Below are positions 34,947-43,213 of a DNA stretch of 64,000 nucleotides, in pieces. The stretch spans positions 1 through 64,000 of the forward strand of contig NZ_AUJI01000019.1 of the NCBI RefSeq assembly GCF_000424145.1, given 5' to 3'. Numbering within the stretch: position 1 is the stretch's first letter; the number at the start of each line of letters is the position of its first letter. This stretch comes from Butyrivibrio sp. AC2005. Its GTDB lineage: Bacteria > Bacillota > Clostridia > Lachnospirales > Lachnospiraceae. The notes under the pieces are model-generated. The model saw only the letters and a list, made by a program, of their open reading frames with translations. It did not search any database and was not told the DNA's origin. A program made the translations under genes and the position numbers.

Positions 34947-37277
34947 ATGAACGAAACTCATATTTTAAAAGAACTAAAGAAGGGTCTTATAGCCTGGTAT
35001 GATTTCAGACCGGGTTCTAAGGTGCTGTATATAGGTGATGCGTCAGATGCTATTGCAGAGTATCTGACTGCGAAAATGGGAGAGGTTTTTGATTCTGATG
35101 GAAATCAGATTGGTCAGAACCTCTCTGTTGTTATAGCACCCATTACAAGGGTGGTTACTAAAGAGTTTTGTAATGCTTACGCAGGTGCTTTTGACTATGT
35201 GATCTGTGTGGCCGGTGCTGAACTTGTACCTGACTTAGAGGGTACTTTTAATGCTATCAGAATGATTTGCAGCGAAGGTGCTGTATGCCTATTTGGTATG
35301 AATAACCGCATGGGAGTAAGGTATTTCTGCGGTGACAGGGATATCTATACTGATAGGAATTTTGATGGTGTTGAAGGTTACAAGAATGTCTCTCTTACAA
35401 GAAACGAGCCTTTTGCAGGCAGGATGTATGATAAGGCTGAGATAAGGGATAGCCTTGTTCGGAGCGAAGCAAAGCATATAAAGTTTTATTCGTTATTATC
35501 TGATTTGGATAATCCTATTTTGATGTTTGCAGAAGGATTTGTTCCAAAGGAAGATCTGACTACCAGGCTTTATCCTGTCTACAATTATCCGAAGTCTGTT
35601 TTCCTGGAAGAAGAAGTGTTATATAAGTCACTTGTTGAGAATGACATGTTCCATCAGATGGCAAACGCATATCTTGTGGAGTTTTCATTTGATGATGAAG
35701 TTGTTTTATCGGATGCGCTCCAGATTACCAGCTCAATGGTTAGGAGTGCAGCTGATGCTATGATTACTATTATCCATAGTGATGATACTGTAGAGAAGAT
35801 AAATGTATATCCTGAGGGTAAGGATCGCTTTTCACGAATGCTGACTTATGCTGAAGATTTGAAGGCACATGGGCTTAAAGTGGTTCCAATTGAGCTTACT
35901 GATAGAGGTGTGAAAATGCCTTATATTGATGCACCTGTGGGGCAGCTTTATTTAAAGAATCTTTTCTTAAGTGATATGGAGAAATTCTTTAAGGAGATGG
36001 ATCATTTCAGGGATCTGATTTTATTGTCCTCGGATCATGTGGGTGAGAAGATGAGCGATGAGCTTGGGGTTACCCTTAAGCGCGGATACATCGATCTTGT
36101 TCCGCTTAATTCTTTTTATATTGATGGAGATTTTGTTTTCTTTGATCAGGAGTTCAGAGAAGATAAGTATCCGGCAAATGCCATTATAGCAAGAATGGTT
36201 TCTACTTTCTATGCGGGAGGTTTTGGCTTTAAAGGTTGCATGACCAGGGATGAGCTTTATGCAAGGTATGGACTTGCTCCTAAGATTACTGAATGGAGAA
36301 AGTATGAGATCAGATTCCTTAATGAACTTAGGAATGATGGTGAACTTGGTAGTTATTATAAAAAGCATAGAAAGAATGGTGGAGTTGTAAGTGCTAACAG
36401 GTTCAGACTCAATTTTTCCACAGATGATTATTACAGATTTTTTATAAATATATTTGATAAGGCAGATACAAGGAAGCTGATTCTGTTTGGCTCAGGGAAG
36501 TATGCGACAGCCTTTATGGAGATGTATGGCCGTGATTACCCGGTATATGCCATTGTTGATAATGATGAGGAGAAATGGGGAACGGAGCTAGAAGGAGTTA
36601 AGATTTATTCTTCGGAATATTTGAAAGAGCTGGATGGCGGCGAATATAAGGTGATGATCTGCATTAAGAATTATATGTCTATAATGCACCAGCTTGATGA
36701 GATGGGAGTTGTTGAATACAGTGTGTATGATGCCACAAAGCTGTATCCGAAGAAGAGATATCCGGTTGTGGAGGAATCTGGGGATGGAGTTACAAGTAAA
36801 GTCCAAAATGAGGGGGATGGATTAGCAAAAGATAATAGTGCTAAGAAGTATCACGTCGGTTACATAGCTGGTGTGTTTGATCTTATCCATGTCGGTCACC
36901 TTAATATGTTCAAGAAAGCAAAGGAATACTGCGATTATCTGATTGTGGGAGTAGTTACGGATGAAGGTGCAGCTAAGCATAATCATAAGAAGACTTTTGT
37001 ACCTTTTGAAGAGCGTATAGAGATGGTTCGCGCATGCAGGTATGTTGATGAGGCGGTTAGGATTCCTGTGGATCAGAACGATACTCAGCATGCTTTTGAA
37101 ATGTATCATTTTGATGTGCAGTTTTCAGGAAGTGATTATGTATTTAACCAGAGCTGGCTTAATAAACAGAAGTGGTTGAGGGAGCATGGTGCGGATCTGG
37201 TGTTCTTCCAATATACGCAGAGTACAAACTCCAGTAGTATTAAGGCTTTGATTGAAAAGGAATTGATAGGACAATAA
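34947..37277 (+). CDS. methyltransferase-like / Rossmann module / glycerol-3-phosphate-type cytidylyltransferase fusion
   Basis: A 776-residue three-part protein. Residues 1-~500 resemble a SAM-methyltransferase-like fold at the start (PGSKVLYIGDASD) followed by an unassigned region. Residues about 509-600 are the recurrent module (LILFGSGKYATAF, then AIVDNDEEKWGTEL). Residues about 634-770 form a TagD/CTP:phosphoglycerol-type nucleotidyltransferase with GVFDLIHVGHLNMF (HxGH) and a late STNSSSIKALI segment. It should make a CDP-alcohol such as CDP-glycerol or similar. With two LicD proteins and a GDPD downstream, it suggests phosphodiester decoration of the glycan. Confidence 0.75.
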   Translation: MNETHILKELKKGLIAWYDFRPGSKVLYIGDASDAIAEYLTAKMGEVFDSDGNQIGQNLSVVIAPITRVVTKEFCNAYAGAFDYVICVAGAELVPDLEGTFNAIRMICSEGAVCLFGMNNRMGVRYFCGDRDIYTDRNFDGVEGYKNVSLTRNEPFAGRMYDKAEIRDSLVRSEAKHIKFYSLLSDLDNPILMFAEGFVPKEDLTTRLYPVYNYPKSVFLEEEVLYKSLVENDMFHQMANAYLVEFSFDDEVVLSDALQITSSMVRSAADAMITIIHSDDTVEKINVYPEGKDRFSRMLTYAEDLKAHGLKVVPIELTDRGVKMPYIDAPVGQLYLKNLFLSDMEKFFKEMDHFRDLILLSSDHVGEKMSDELGVTLKRGYIDLVPLNSFYIDGDFVFFDQEFREDKYPANAIIARMVSTFYAGGFGFKGCMTRDELYARYGLAPKITEWRKYEIRFLNELRNDGELGSYYKKHRKNGGVVSANRFRLNFSTDDYYRFFINIFDKADTRKLILFGSGKYATAFMEMYGRDYPVYAIVDNDEEKWGTELEGVKIYSSEYLKELDGGEYKVMICIKNYMSIMHQLDEMGVVEYSVYDATKLYPKKRYPVVEESGDGVTSKVQNEGDGLAKDNSAKKYHVGYIAGVFDLIHVGHLNMFKKAKEYCDYLIVGVVTDEGAAKHNHKKTFVPFEERIEMVRACRYVDEAVRIPVDQNDTQHAFEMYHFDVQFSGSDYVFNQSWLNKQKWLREHGADLVFFQYTQSTNSSSIKALIEKELIGQ

Positions 37278-37307
37278 TCCGTAAATTTTAGCGCTGAATA
37301 ATAATTA

Positions 37308-37336
37308 TTGCATGTCGAACAAATGTGCGATAAAAT
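37308..37336 (+). promoter_or_regulatory. promoter of a par/fst-like toxin RNA
   Basis: TTGCAT (37308-37313), exactly 17 bases, and TAAAAT (37331-37336) form a good sigma-A promoter. The predicted transcript start is at about 37343, the first base of the inverted repeat GGTGCTGCC. It would drive the small membrane-peptide message at 37453-37548, about 110 bases downstream of the start. Confidence 0.7.
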
Positions 37337-37452
37337 AATCAAGGTGCTGCCATTTACGGTAGGCGGTTGGCTCTTTGCCGGATAATCAACAATCCGAGAA
37401 CTCTCAGTATTGGGAGGGATGCGTATGAGAAATCTTGACAGGAGCAAACTTG

Positions 37453-37548
37453 GTGATAGAAATTGCGATTACTCTTGTGAGTATTGTAGTTACGGTTATC
37501 AGTATCATCGTAACAATCATCAGTATTTACAAAGAATCAAAAAAGTAA
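37453..37548 (+). CDS. small hydrophobic toxin-like membrane peptide (par/Fst or holin-like type I toxin)
   Basis: A 31-codon reading starting at GTG 37453 (GGAG 8 bases upstream; TTG 37450 is an alternative). It encodes a single continuous hydrophobic stretch, including ITLVSIVVTVISIIVTIISI, ending with a charged tail YKESKK. This is the layout of Fst/TxpA/holin-like toxins of type I toxin-antitoxin systems: one membrane helix plus a short polar C-terminus. It lies in a 450-base gap, is flanked by inverted repeats, and is followed 3 bases later by a bidirectional terminator. A longer reading in another frame at 37410-37610 is cysteine-rich nonsense and runs through the terminator. Confidence 0.7.
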   Translation: MIEIAITLVSIVVTVISIIVTIISIYKESKK

Positions 37549-37551
37549 GCA

Positions 37552-37596
37552 TCAAAAAAGACCGCCAGTACTCTGCAAAAGCTGCGGTCTTTTTGA
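37552..37596. terminator. bidirectional terminator shared by toxin and antisense RNA
   Basis: AAAAAAGACCGC (37554-37565) pairs with GCGGTCTTTTT (37584-37594). There is a T-run on the plus side and a run of A (T on the minus strand) on the other, so RNA from either direction can end here. Convergent RNAs sharing such a terminator are a feature of par/fst loci. Confidence 0.8.
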
Positions 37597-37637
37597 TTTG
37601 TAGTAATTAACAGGGTCAACCGTCTATCGGCAGCACC
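37552..37637 (-). ncRNA. putative antitoxin RNA
   Basis: A minus-strand RNA starting near 37637 with GGTGCTGCC and ending at the shared terminator would be about 85 nt. It would pair with the 5-prime region (through the inverted repeat) and the terminator of the toxin message. The sequence upstream on the minus strand is AT-rich with several TATA-like boxes, but I see no clear -35. The RNA is inferred from symmetry with known par loci. Confidence 0.5.
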
Positions 37638-37736
37638 TTTTATATGTATATATTAACATATTATATCTGTTTTTCAAGATGGCTATATTAGTTTTTGATT
37701 AAAAAGGATTAATGGAATAATTGTGAGGGGATGACT

Positions 37737-38753
37737 ATGATTGATAACATAACAAAGTTACGAGAGATACAACTGGAATTATTAAGGGAATTTGCAAAGG
37801 TCTGCAAGGAGCATAACCTTAAATGGTATGCATTTTTTGGAACACTTCTTGGTGCAGTGCGATATGAAGGATATCTTCCCTGGGATGATGATGTGGATGT
37901 AGCAATGCCTGAGGCAGATTATTTTGAATTGTGCAGGCATAAGGAGTGGTTTGGGGCTGCGTATTTCCTGCAGACACCTATAGATCAGGGGTTCCCTAGC
38001 TTCGTGAAACTCAGAAAAAATGGGACTACCGCTTTTAAGGGCAATTTTTTAGAAGTATTAAGAATGGGTGGACATCTAGGCATAGCAATAGATGTTATTC
38101 CGCTGTCGGAGGTCACCGGAACCGGTTGCTATAAGACACCTACTCTGGGGGCGGCTAAGAGGAAAGCGGTTTATTTAAAGGAGTGGTTCGAGCCTGCAGG
38201 GACAGTGATGTTTGAAGGTTTGGAGCTACGGGCGCCGGCTAAGCCAAGGAAGATTCTTACAGAAGTATATGATACATGGAACTGGCCAAGTGGTGCTCAG
38301 AGGTGTATGCCCTGTACCTGGTTTTTTGATACGGAAGTGGGTTATGAGATTTATTTTAAAAGATATACGGGAATGCTGGATGATATAGAGGGCAAGAATC
38401 TTTATATTTTCGGGGCTGCTGATAGTCTCCGTGTATGGCTGGAAAGGTTTGGCCTTAAGAAGCAGGTTATATGTACCTATGATAATGATAAGAATAAATG
38501 GGGCAAAAAGACCTACGATGTAGAAGTAAGGAACCCTGCTGAGATTCCGGATACGCTTGCAAAGGATGAAAACAGTCGTCTTATTATAGTTAGTCTGTGG
38601 CATCAGGAGATTGGCAGACAGCTGGAGAAGATGGGTGTTAAGGATTATTATGTTTTCCTGGATAAGCTATATGATGAGAAGGTAGGAAATAAAGTGGTTT
38701 ATCGTGAGGACCTGCCTAAGGGTGATCAGTCAATACCTATGTGGAACGGCTGA
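37737..38753 (+). CDS. LicD-family phosphotransferase with C-terminal Rossmann module
   Basis: A 338-residue protein. Residues 1-~215 match LicD: WYAFFGTLLGAVRYEG, then LPWDDDVDVAMP, the nucleotidyltransferase-like acidic core. LicD proteins move phosphocholine or similar groups from CDP-alcohols to sugars. Residues about 221-315 are the recurrent module (LYIFGAADSLRVW, then CTYDNDKNKWGKK). ATG 37737 is preferred over 37731 because GAGGGG at 37725-37730 leaves proper spacing. It follows the toxin locus and precedes a DUF6270 gene. Confidence 0.85.
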   Translation: MIDNITKLREIQLELLREFAKVCKEHNLKWYAFFGTLLGAVRYEGYLPWDDDVDVAMPEADYFELCRHKEWFGAAYFLQTPIDQGFPSFVKLRKNGTTAFKGNFLEVLRMGGHLGIAIDVIPLSEVTGTGCYKTPTLGAAKRKAVYLKEWFEPAGTVMFEGLELRAPAKPRKILTEVYDTWNWPSGAQRCMPCTWFFDTEVGYEIYFKRYTGMLDDIEGKNLYIFGAADSLRVWLERFGLKKQVICTYDNDKNKWGKKTYDVEVRNPAEIPDTLAKDENSRLIIVSLWHQEIGRQLEKMGVKDYYVFLDKLYDEKVGNKVVYREDLPKGDQSIPMWNG

Positions 38754-38784
38754 GTTAAACTGTGGATTATTAGGTAGAAATGAC

Positions 38785-39570
38785 ATGAGCGAGTATAAAG
38801 CATCTTTGAATTTGCTTGGCTGCTGCGTTATAAGGGATATATTTGGTCTTCATGAAAATGACGGGGGATATCAAATTAAGCGATATGTTCAGCTTCCAAG
38901 CCCTGTTTCCATCGTTAACAAATCGCCGCTCTTACGAGAAATTAAAATTGATGATGTTGTTTTTTTAGGTCAAAATTCCTTTGTTTCGAGATGCCAGTTT
39001 TTGGAACTGAACAAGCAGGTGGAGCATTATATAGCGGAAGATCCGGCTGATTTTTTCGTAGTAGATGTGGCTGAGTTCAGGCGTAAGCTCTTATATTTTC
39101 CGGAGACAGACGGGTGGTTATCTGAGAATTACAGATTGAAGGGCATGCTGGATAAGTATATTATGGCAGGTATTGTACCAGGTACTTATGAGACTTATGA
39201 TCCACTGGAGCTTAATGAGAGTGAGTTGACACGTTATCTGACAGCGTATTGTGAAATGTTGGATAGGCTTTATGAACGTGAGAAGATAATTCTGGTGGAG
39301 GTAAAGACCGGCAGGATTCCAACAGGATGTGAGGGTGATGAGCTTGCTAAAGCAGAGGCAGTGACATCCCGGATTTTTGATAAGAGAATGGAATATGCAT
39401 ATGAATTTGTCAAAAACAGAATGGCAGGTGTTAATGTAATAGAGTTCCCTGATAATGTTATTCTGAATTATAAGCATAAATGGGGAAGAAACCTTCTCCA
39501 TTATGAGAACGATTACTATGATTATGCACTGACTGCCATAGATAACATTATTTGTGGCAAGGTAAAATGA
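38785..39570 (+). CDS. DUF6270-like protein
   Basis: A 261-residue protein of the type annotated DUF6270 in polysaccharide clusters. It begins LNLLGCCVIRDIFG, where the G-x-C-V-x-R-D motif near the N-terminus is characteristic. It continues with ILVEVKTGRIP and ends NDYYDYALTAIDNI. Some features recall SGNH-type hydrolase or acyltransferase folds, but function is unknown. I chose ATG 38785; the upstream in-frame ATG at 38704 lies within the LicD gene and its extension has no family similarity. It lies between two LicD genes. Confidence 0.6.
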   Translation: MSEYKASLNLLGCCVIRDIFGLHENDGGYQIKRYVQLPSPVSIVNKSPLLREIKIDDVVFLGQNSFVSRCQFLELNKQVEHYIAEDPADFFVVDVAEFRRKLLYFPETDGWLSENYRLKGMLDKYIMAGIVPGTYETYDPLELNESELTRYLTAYCEMLDRLYEREKIILVEVKTGRIPTGCEGDELAKAEAVTSRIFDKRMEYAYEFVKNRMAGVNVIEFPDNVILNYKHKWGRNLLHYENDYYDYALTAIDNIICGKVK

Positions 39571-39585
39571 AGGTGGATAAATCTT

Positions 39586-40353
39586 ATGAGTAGTGATACT
39601 AAAAGGGTTCAGGAAAAATTGCTATCTATGGCAGTGATAATAAGTGGGATTTTGGATAAGCACCATATTCCGCATTCTATGGTGTACGGAACATTCCTTG
39701 GTGCTATCAGACATCAGGGATTTATTCCATGGGATGACGATTTTGATTTCTGCATATTTGATGATGTATATGATGAGGCGATACAGTGGCTTAGAGAAGA
39801 ACTTCCTAAAGATTTATTTGTTGAGGACGGAAAAACTGAACCACTGTATTTTCATTCGTGGGCGCATGTGAAGGACTTATATTCTGAAGCCATAAGCAAA
39901 GCTTTCCCACAGGATAACGCATATTTGCACAAAGGACTGTCAATAGATTTATATCGAATGAAGAAACTTAGAATGGCAGATGTTTCAACTGAGTTTGTGA
40001 AGCAGATTCATAAGTATATAGACAGGCGGAGGGAACTGGGGCTTATTGATGATGCGGAATATAATCGCAGACTTTCTTATTCCAAGATGGTTCCGGAATA
40101 TTTTAAGAAAAGGTTCCCTAATGAGACGGAAGAATCACTGCAGAGAGAGGTATATGCAAATATTTATACTTCTCAATTTTGTGTTGATGTAGATGATTTT
40201 TTACCGCTTAAGAAATATAAGTTTGAGGATACGGAATTCTGGGGATTAAATAATGTTGATAAAGTGCTTAAACACTGGTACGGAGATTATATGGCGCTCC
40301 CTCCGGAGGAGAAGAGAAGAAGCCATTATGATGTGGTGAAGTTTTTGAAATAA
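39586..40353 (+). CDS. LicD-family phosphotransferase
   Basis: A 255-residue LicD protein with the core HSMVYGTFLGAIRHQG, IPWDDDFDFCIF, followed by a helical C-terminal half. It has no Rossmann module, in contrast to the LicD gene at 37737. It would transfer a phospho-alcohol from a CDP-linked donor to a glycan. The CDP donor could come from the 34947 fusion enzyme. Start ATG 39586 is 15 bases after the previous gene and preceded by AAGGTGG. A terminator/promoter block follows within 30 bases. Confidence 0.85.
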   Translation: MSSDTKRVQEKLLSMAVIISGILDKHHIPHSMVYGTFLGAIRHQGFIPWDDDFDFCIFDDVYDEAIQWLREELPKDLFVEDGKTEPLYFHSWAHVKDLYSEAISKAFPQDNAYLHKGLSIDLYRMKKLRMADVSTEFVKQIHKYIDRRRELGLIDDAEYNRRLSYSKMVPEYFKKRFPNETEESLQREVYANIYTSQFCVDVDDFLPLKKYKFEDTEFWGLNNVDKVLKHWYGDYMALPPEEKRRSHYDVVKFLK

Positions 40354-40380
40354 CAGATAGTTATTGTAAGTAGTCAACGT

Positions 40381-40419
40381 CTCGCTGCAATTGCGGCGAG
40401 ATTTTTCATTTAGTATAAT
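40381..40419 (+). promoter_or_regulatory. hairpin with embedded -35 and strong -10, second copy
   Basis: CTCGCTGC-AATT-GCGGCGAG (40381-40400) forms a hairpin followed by ATTTTT. TTGCGG (40391-40396), 17 bases and TATAAT (40414-40419) form the promoter. The block from the loop to past the -10 (about 47 bases) is nearly identical to that at 33187. It probably ends the LicD transcript and starts the AAA/nuclease transcript. Confidence 0.75.
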
Positions 40420-40461
40420 ATTTTTATCGATAAACTGATACATGGGGAAGTAAATAATTAA

Positions 40462-42033
40462 ATGAGATTTTTTGCTACAACTGGGATATGTAATCCCGAA
40501 AAGCATTATATGGTTGATATAACAAGTCGCCTCTATCAGATGGAAACAATGATTGATAAAGGCGAGTATTTTACTATTAATCGCTCCAGGCAATTTGGGA
40601 AAACAACCACTATAGTTCAGCTTAAGAAGTACCTTGAGGATAAATATGAGGTTATAAGTCTTGATTTTCAAAAGCTAAGTGCCGGTAGCTTTAAATCGGA
40701 GGAGACTTTTGTAAAGGATTTCTGCAAACTGATTATTGGAAAAACAGAACTTGGTCTTAAATTGCCGGATTCAATAAACGAACAGATTAGAAGCTTTTCG
40801 GAGCAGGAAAAAGCTGAAAAACGTCTTATTGATTTGTTTGGTGTAATTACTAAATGGTGCGCTGATTCTGATAAGGAGTTGGTCCTTATTATAGATGAGG
40901 TGGATAGTGCTACTAATAATCAGGTATTTCTTGATTTTCTTGCACAGCTTCGAGATGGTTATATCGCACGTGAATCAGAAGGTGCTCATGCATTTAAGTC
41001 TGTAATTCTGGCAGGAGTAACGGATGTAAAACATATAAAGAGCAAGATCAGGGATGAGGATCAACATAAGGTTAATAGTCCATGGAATATCGCGGTAGCT
41101 TTTAATATTGATATGAGTTTCTCAGCTGTGGATATTTGTGGGATGCTTAAGGACTATGAAGATGATCATCACACAGGTATGCAGGTAGATGAAGTGGCTC
41201 AGTACATTCGCGATTACACTAGTGGATATCCATTTCTTGTGAGTAAGCTTTGTAGCATAATTGATAATTCTAATGGCAAATTGCAGTGGTCCATATATGG
41301 AATTGATGAAGCGGTTAAGCTCCTTTTGAAGGAAGAGAATGTTACATTATTTGATTCGCTCATGGGAAAGTTGACGAATTATCCTGTATTGAAAGAAAAG
41401 CTGTATAGGATTTTGATGAATGGTGAGGTACTGGAATACCTTCCTTATGATGAAGCTCAGAAGCAGCTACGAATGTATGGATTTATAAAGGAACAGGATG
41501 GAGTAGTTGTTATTTCCAACAGGATTTTCGAAACGCTTCTTTATAATCATTTTTTGGGAGAAAATAATGATTACAACGATATCAAGCAGACCGCAAGCTA
41601 TGAGAAGAATTTGTTTGTAAAGGATGGCATGCTTGATGTTAAGCTTATTCTGGAACGCTTTATTGTGGCATATAATCAGATTTTTGGGGAGCTTGAAGAT
41701 AGATTTAAGGAGAAGGATGGAAGAGAGATATTTCTGTTGTTTTTAAAGCCTATCATAAATGGAACCGGAAATTATTACATAGAAGCCCAGACAAGAGATC
41801 AAAGAAGGACGGATATTATCATAGATTATCTTGGTAAGCAGTATATTATCGAGATGAAAATATGGAGAGGTGAAAGATATAATTCGGAAGGCGAAAAGCA
41901 GATATCGGATTATCTTGAATACTTTGGCTTAGAGACCGGATATATGCTTAGCTTCAATTTCAACAAGAAGAAAGAGCAGGGGGTAAAAGAGGTTATTATA
42001 GGTAAAAAGAAGTTGATAGAAGGAATGGTATAG
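40462..42033 (+). CDS. AAA-like ATPase with C-terminal PD-(D/E)XK domain
   Basis: A 523-residue protein. The P-loop reads INRSRQFGKTT and the Walker B region LVLIIDEVDSA. The C-terminus has RRTDIIIDYLGKQYIIEMKIW, the D...E-x-K nuclease signature, near residues 450-475. It belongs to the broad group of AAA-like domain proteins common in gut anaerobes. It is only distantly related to the 33280 and 44099 proteins, yet shares an almost identical promoter block with 33280. Function is unknown; proposed roles include mobile-element maintenance or defence. Confidence 0.85.
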   Translation: MRFFATTGICNPEKHYMVDITSRLYQMETMIDKGEYFTINRSRQFGKTTTIVQLKKYLEDKYEVISLDFQKLSAGSFKSEETFVKDFCKLIIGKTELGLKLPDSINEQIRSFSEQEKAEKRLIDLFGVITKWCADSDKELVLIIDEVDSATNNQVFLDFLAQLRDGYIARESEGAHAFKSVILAGVTDVKHIKSKIRDEDQHKVNSPWNIAVAFNIDMSFSAVDICGMLKDYEDDHHTGMQVDEVAQYIRDYTSGYPFLVSKLCSIIDNSNGKLQWSIYGIDEAVKLLLKEENVTLFDSLMGKLTNYPVLKEKLYRILMNGEVLEYLPYDEAQKQLRMYGFIKEQDGVVVISNRIFETLLYNHFLGENNDYNDIKQTASYEKNLFVKDGMLDVKLILERFIVAYNQIFGELEDRFKEKDGREIFLLFLKPIINGTGNYYIEAQTRDQRRTDIIIDYLGKQYIIEMKIWRGERYNSEGEKQISDYLEYFGLETGYMLSFNFNKKKEQGVKEVIIGKKKLIEGMV

Positions 42034-42037
42034 CAAA

Positions 42038-43075
42038 ATGGGAATTATCATTTCTGAAAATAATTATAAATGGATATATACCTACGACTACGCACCTGAT
42101 TCCATATGGGATGAGTGGCGCTTAGATAGTGGTGTGCCAAAATGGATATATGAGGAAGCTTCTGATGTTGCAGCTCGTGTGCACACAGAGCTTCCTTGTT
42201 TTGTTTTGCTTACAGATTCGCATTTTGCGTATAACGGAACGTGGGAGGATACGATCAGGAGTATAGGCGCTGTTGTGGATCTGGTAAAAAGAGAGCATTC
42301 TCTGTTCACGTTAGAGGATTCAGAAAGCAATAATATGGATCATTCTACACAGGGGCTTTGCGGCATCGTTCATCTGGGAGATCTTTCGGACGGACTTCTT
42401 CCTTTGGATAAGACAAGGGCGATTGAAGACAGATGCATTAACGATATGCAATCTGTAGGAGTGCCGCTTTATCTGACTCCGGGAAACCATGATTACAACT
42501 ATTTTCGAGGAAATCCGGAGGTTACCTATCCTGCTACTCCGCAGTACTATGTGGATTTTGATACTATTAAGCTTCGCATGATATTTATTGATTCTTTTGA
42601 TCCGAAAGAACAGGTTCGCTATGGTTTTACGGATTACTGCATTCATTGGCTTGATGCAGCGCTGAGGTCTATGCCGGAAGGCTTTGTTTCAATCATTTTT
42701 TCTCATGTGCCGCCACTGGTGAGATTGCAGGCATGGACTAAGGATATTCGAAATCGCAACAAGCTTATGGATGTTTTGAATGTCTATGCAGATAGAATTT
42801 TGGCATTTATAAATGGGCATAATCATTGTGATCTTCTGTATAACGAGTTGTATAATGGAAAGTTCCCTGTCATTTCTATAAATTGTGCTAAGTGCGAATA
42901 TTTCCTTGAGCATAAGCCGGAGGGAGCACATGTACCGGAGAGAGCACTTGGAGACAGGACGCAGGAGAGCTTTGATATTTTGCAGATTGATACGGAGAAT
43001 CGCAAGTTGTATCTTACCCGTTTCGGAGCAGGTGAGGACAGGGTAGTAGAAGACGGCAAAGCAAGGTTTATATAA
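42038..43075 (+). CDS. calcineurin-like metallophosphoesterase
   Basis: A 345-residue phosphoesterase. The metal-binding motifs appear in order: LLTDSHF (D60, H62), HLGDLSD (D115), PGNHDY (N150, H151), FSHVPP and INGHNH. The family hydrolyses phosphomonoesters or diesters with two metal ions. There is no signal peptide. It starts 4 bases after the AAA gene and is followed by a GDPD-type phosphodiesterase, so the pair may process phospho-alcohol groups used or removed by the LicD system (inference). Confidence 0.85.
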   Translation: MGIIISENNYKWIYTYDYAPDSIWDEWRLDSGVPKWIYEEASDVAARVHTELPCFVLLTDSHFAYNGTWEDTIRSIGAVVDLVKREHSLFTLEDSESNNMDHSTQGLCGIVHLGDLSDGLLPLDKTRAIEDRCINDMQSVGVPLYLTPGNHDYNYFRGNPEVTYPATPQYYVDFDTIKLRMIFIDSFDPKEQVRYGFTDYCIHWLDAALRSMPEGFVSIIFSHVPPLVRLQAWTKDIRNRNKLMDVLNVYADRILAFINGHNHCDLLYNELYNGKFPVISINCAKCEYFLEHKPEGAHVPERALGDRTQESFDILQIDTENRKLYLTRFGAGEDRVVEDGKARFI

Positions 43076-43091
43076 TTGATAAATGAAAAAG

Positions 43092-43197
43092 AGATACCTT
43101 CCCCTTGGGGGCGCTCTACGTCCGGGGGGGACGTTGGTTTAGCGTGGACCGAAGCGGAGCGAAGGCAGATGACAGCGAAGCAGATGGATGAGGGGAA
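43092..43197 (+). repeat. degenerate interspersed repeat ending in a ribosome-binding-like GATGAGGGG
   Basis: The sequence starts with CCTTCCCCTTGGGGG and ends with GACAGCGAAGCAGATGGATG then AGGGG. It is a longer, degraded relative of the repeat at 57648-57697 (CCTTTCCCCTAGGGGGAAGG, then GTCAGCGAAGCTGAC, GGATGAGGGG). It fills the space between the metallophosphoesterase and GDPD genes. Similar elements are known as dispersed repeats in Lachnospiraceae genomes (from memory). Confidence 0.6.
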
Positions 43198-43213
43198 TGC
43201 AAAGGAGGCAGCC

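Larger units (their letters stand above)
37343..37637. repeat. inverted repeats at both ends of the toxin locus
   Basis: The left copy at 37343-37373 begins GGTGCTGCC and, after a 6-base insertion, continues GGTAGGCGGTTGGC. The right copy at 37614-37637 is its reverse complement, GGTGCTGCC then GATAGACGGTTGACC on the minus strand. Two convergent RNAs would therefore start with the same sequence and could pair through these 5-prime regions, as in the par system of plasmid pAD1. Confidence 0.7.

Noticed and set aside
37410-37610. 66-codon reading frame in the toxin region
   Set aside because: It crosses the terminator hairpin and shows no protein-like pattern; the hydrophobic 31-codon frame inside it has a ribosome binding site and the layout of a type I toxin.
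37639-37690. Promoter for the antitoxin RNA
   Set aside because: Several TATA-like boxes on the minus strand but no -35 at proper spacing; left unassigned.
43076-43213. N-terminal extension of the GDPD protein
   Set aside because: It would translate the dispersed repeat; AAAGGAGG and family similarity both start at ATG 43214.
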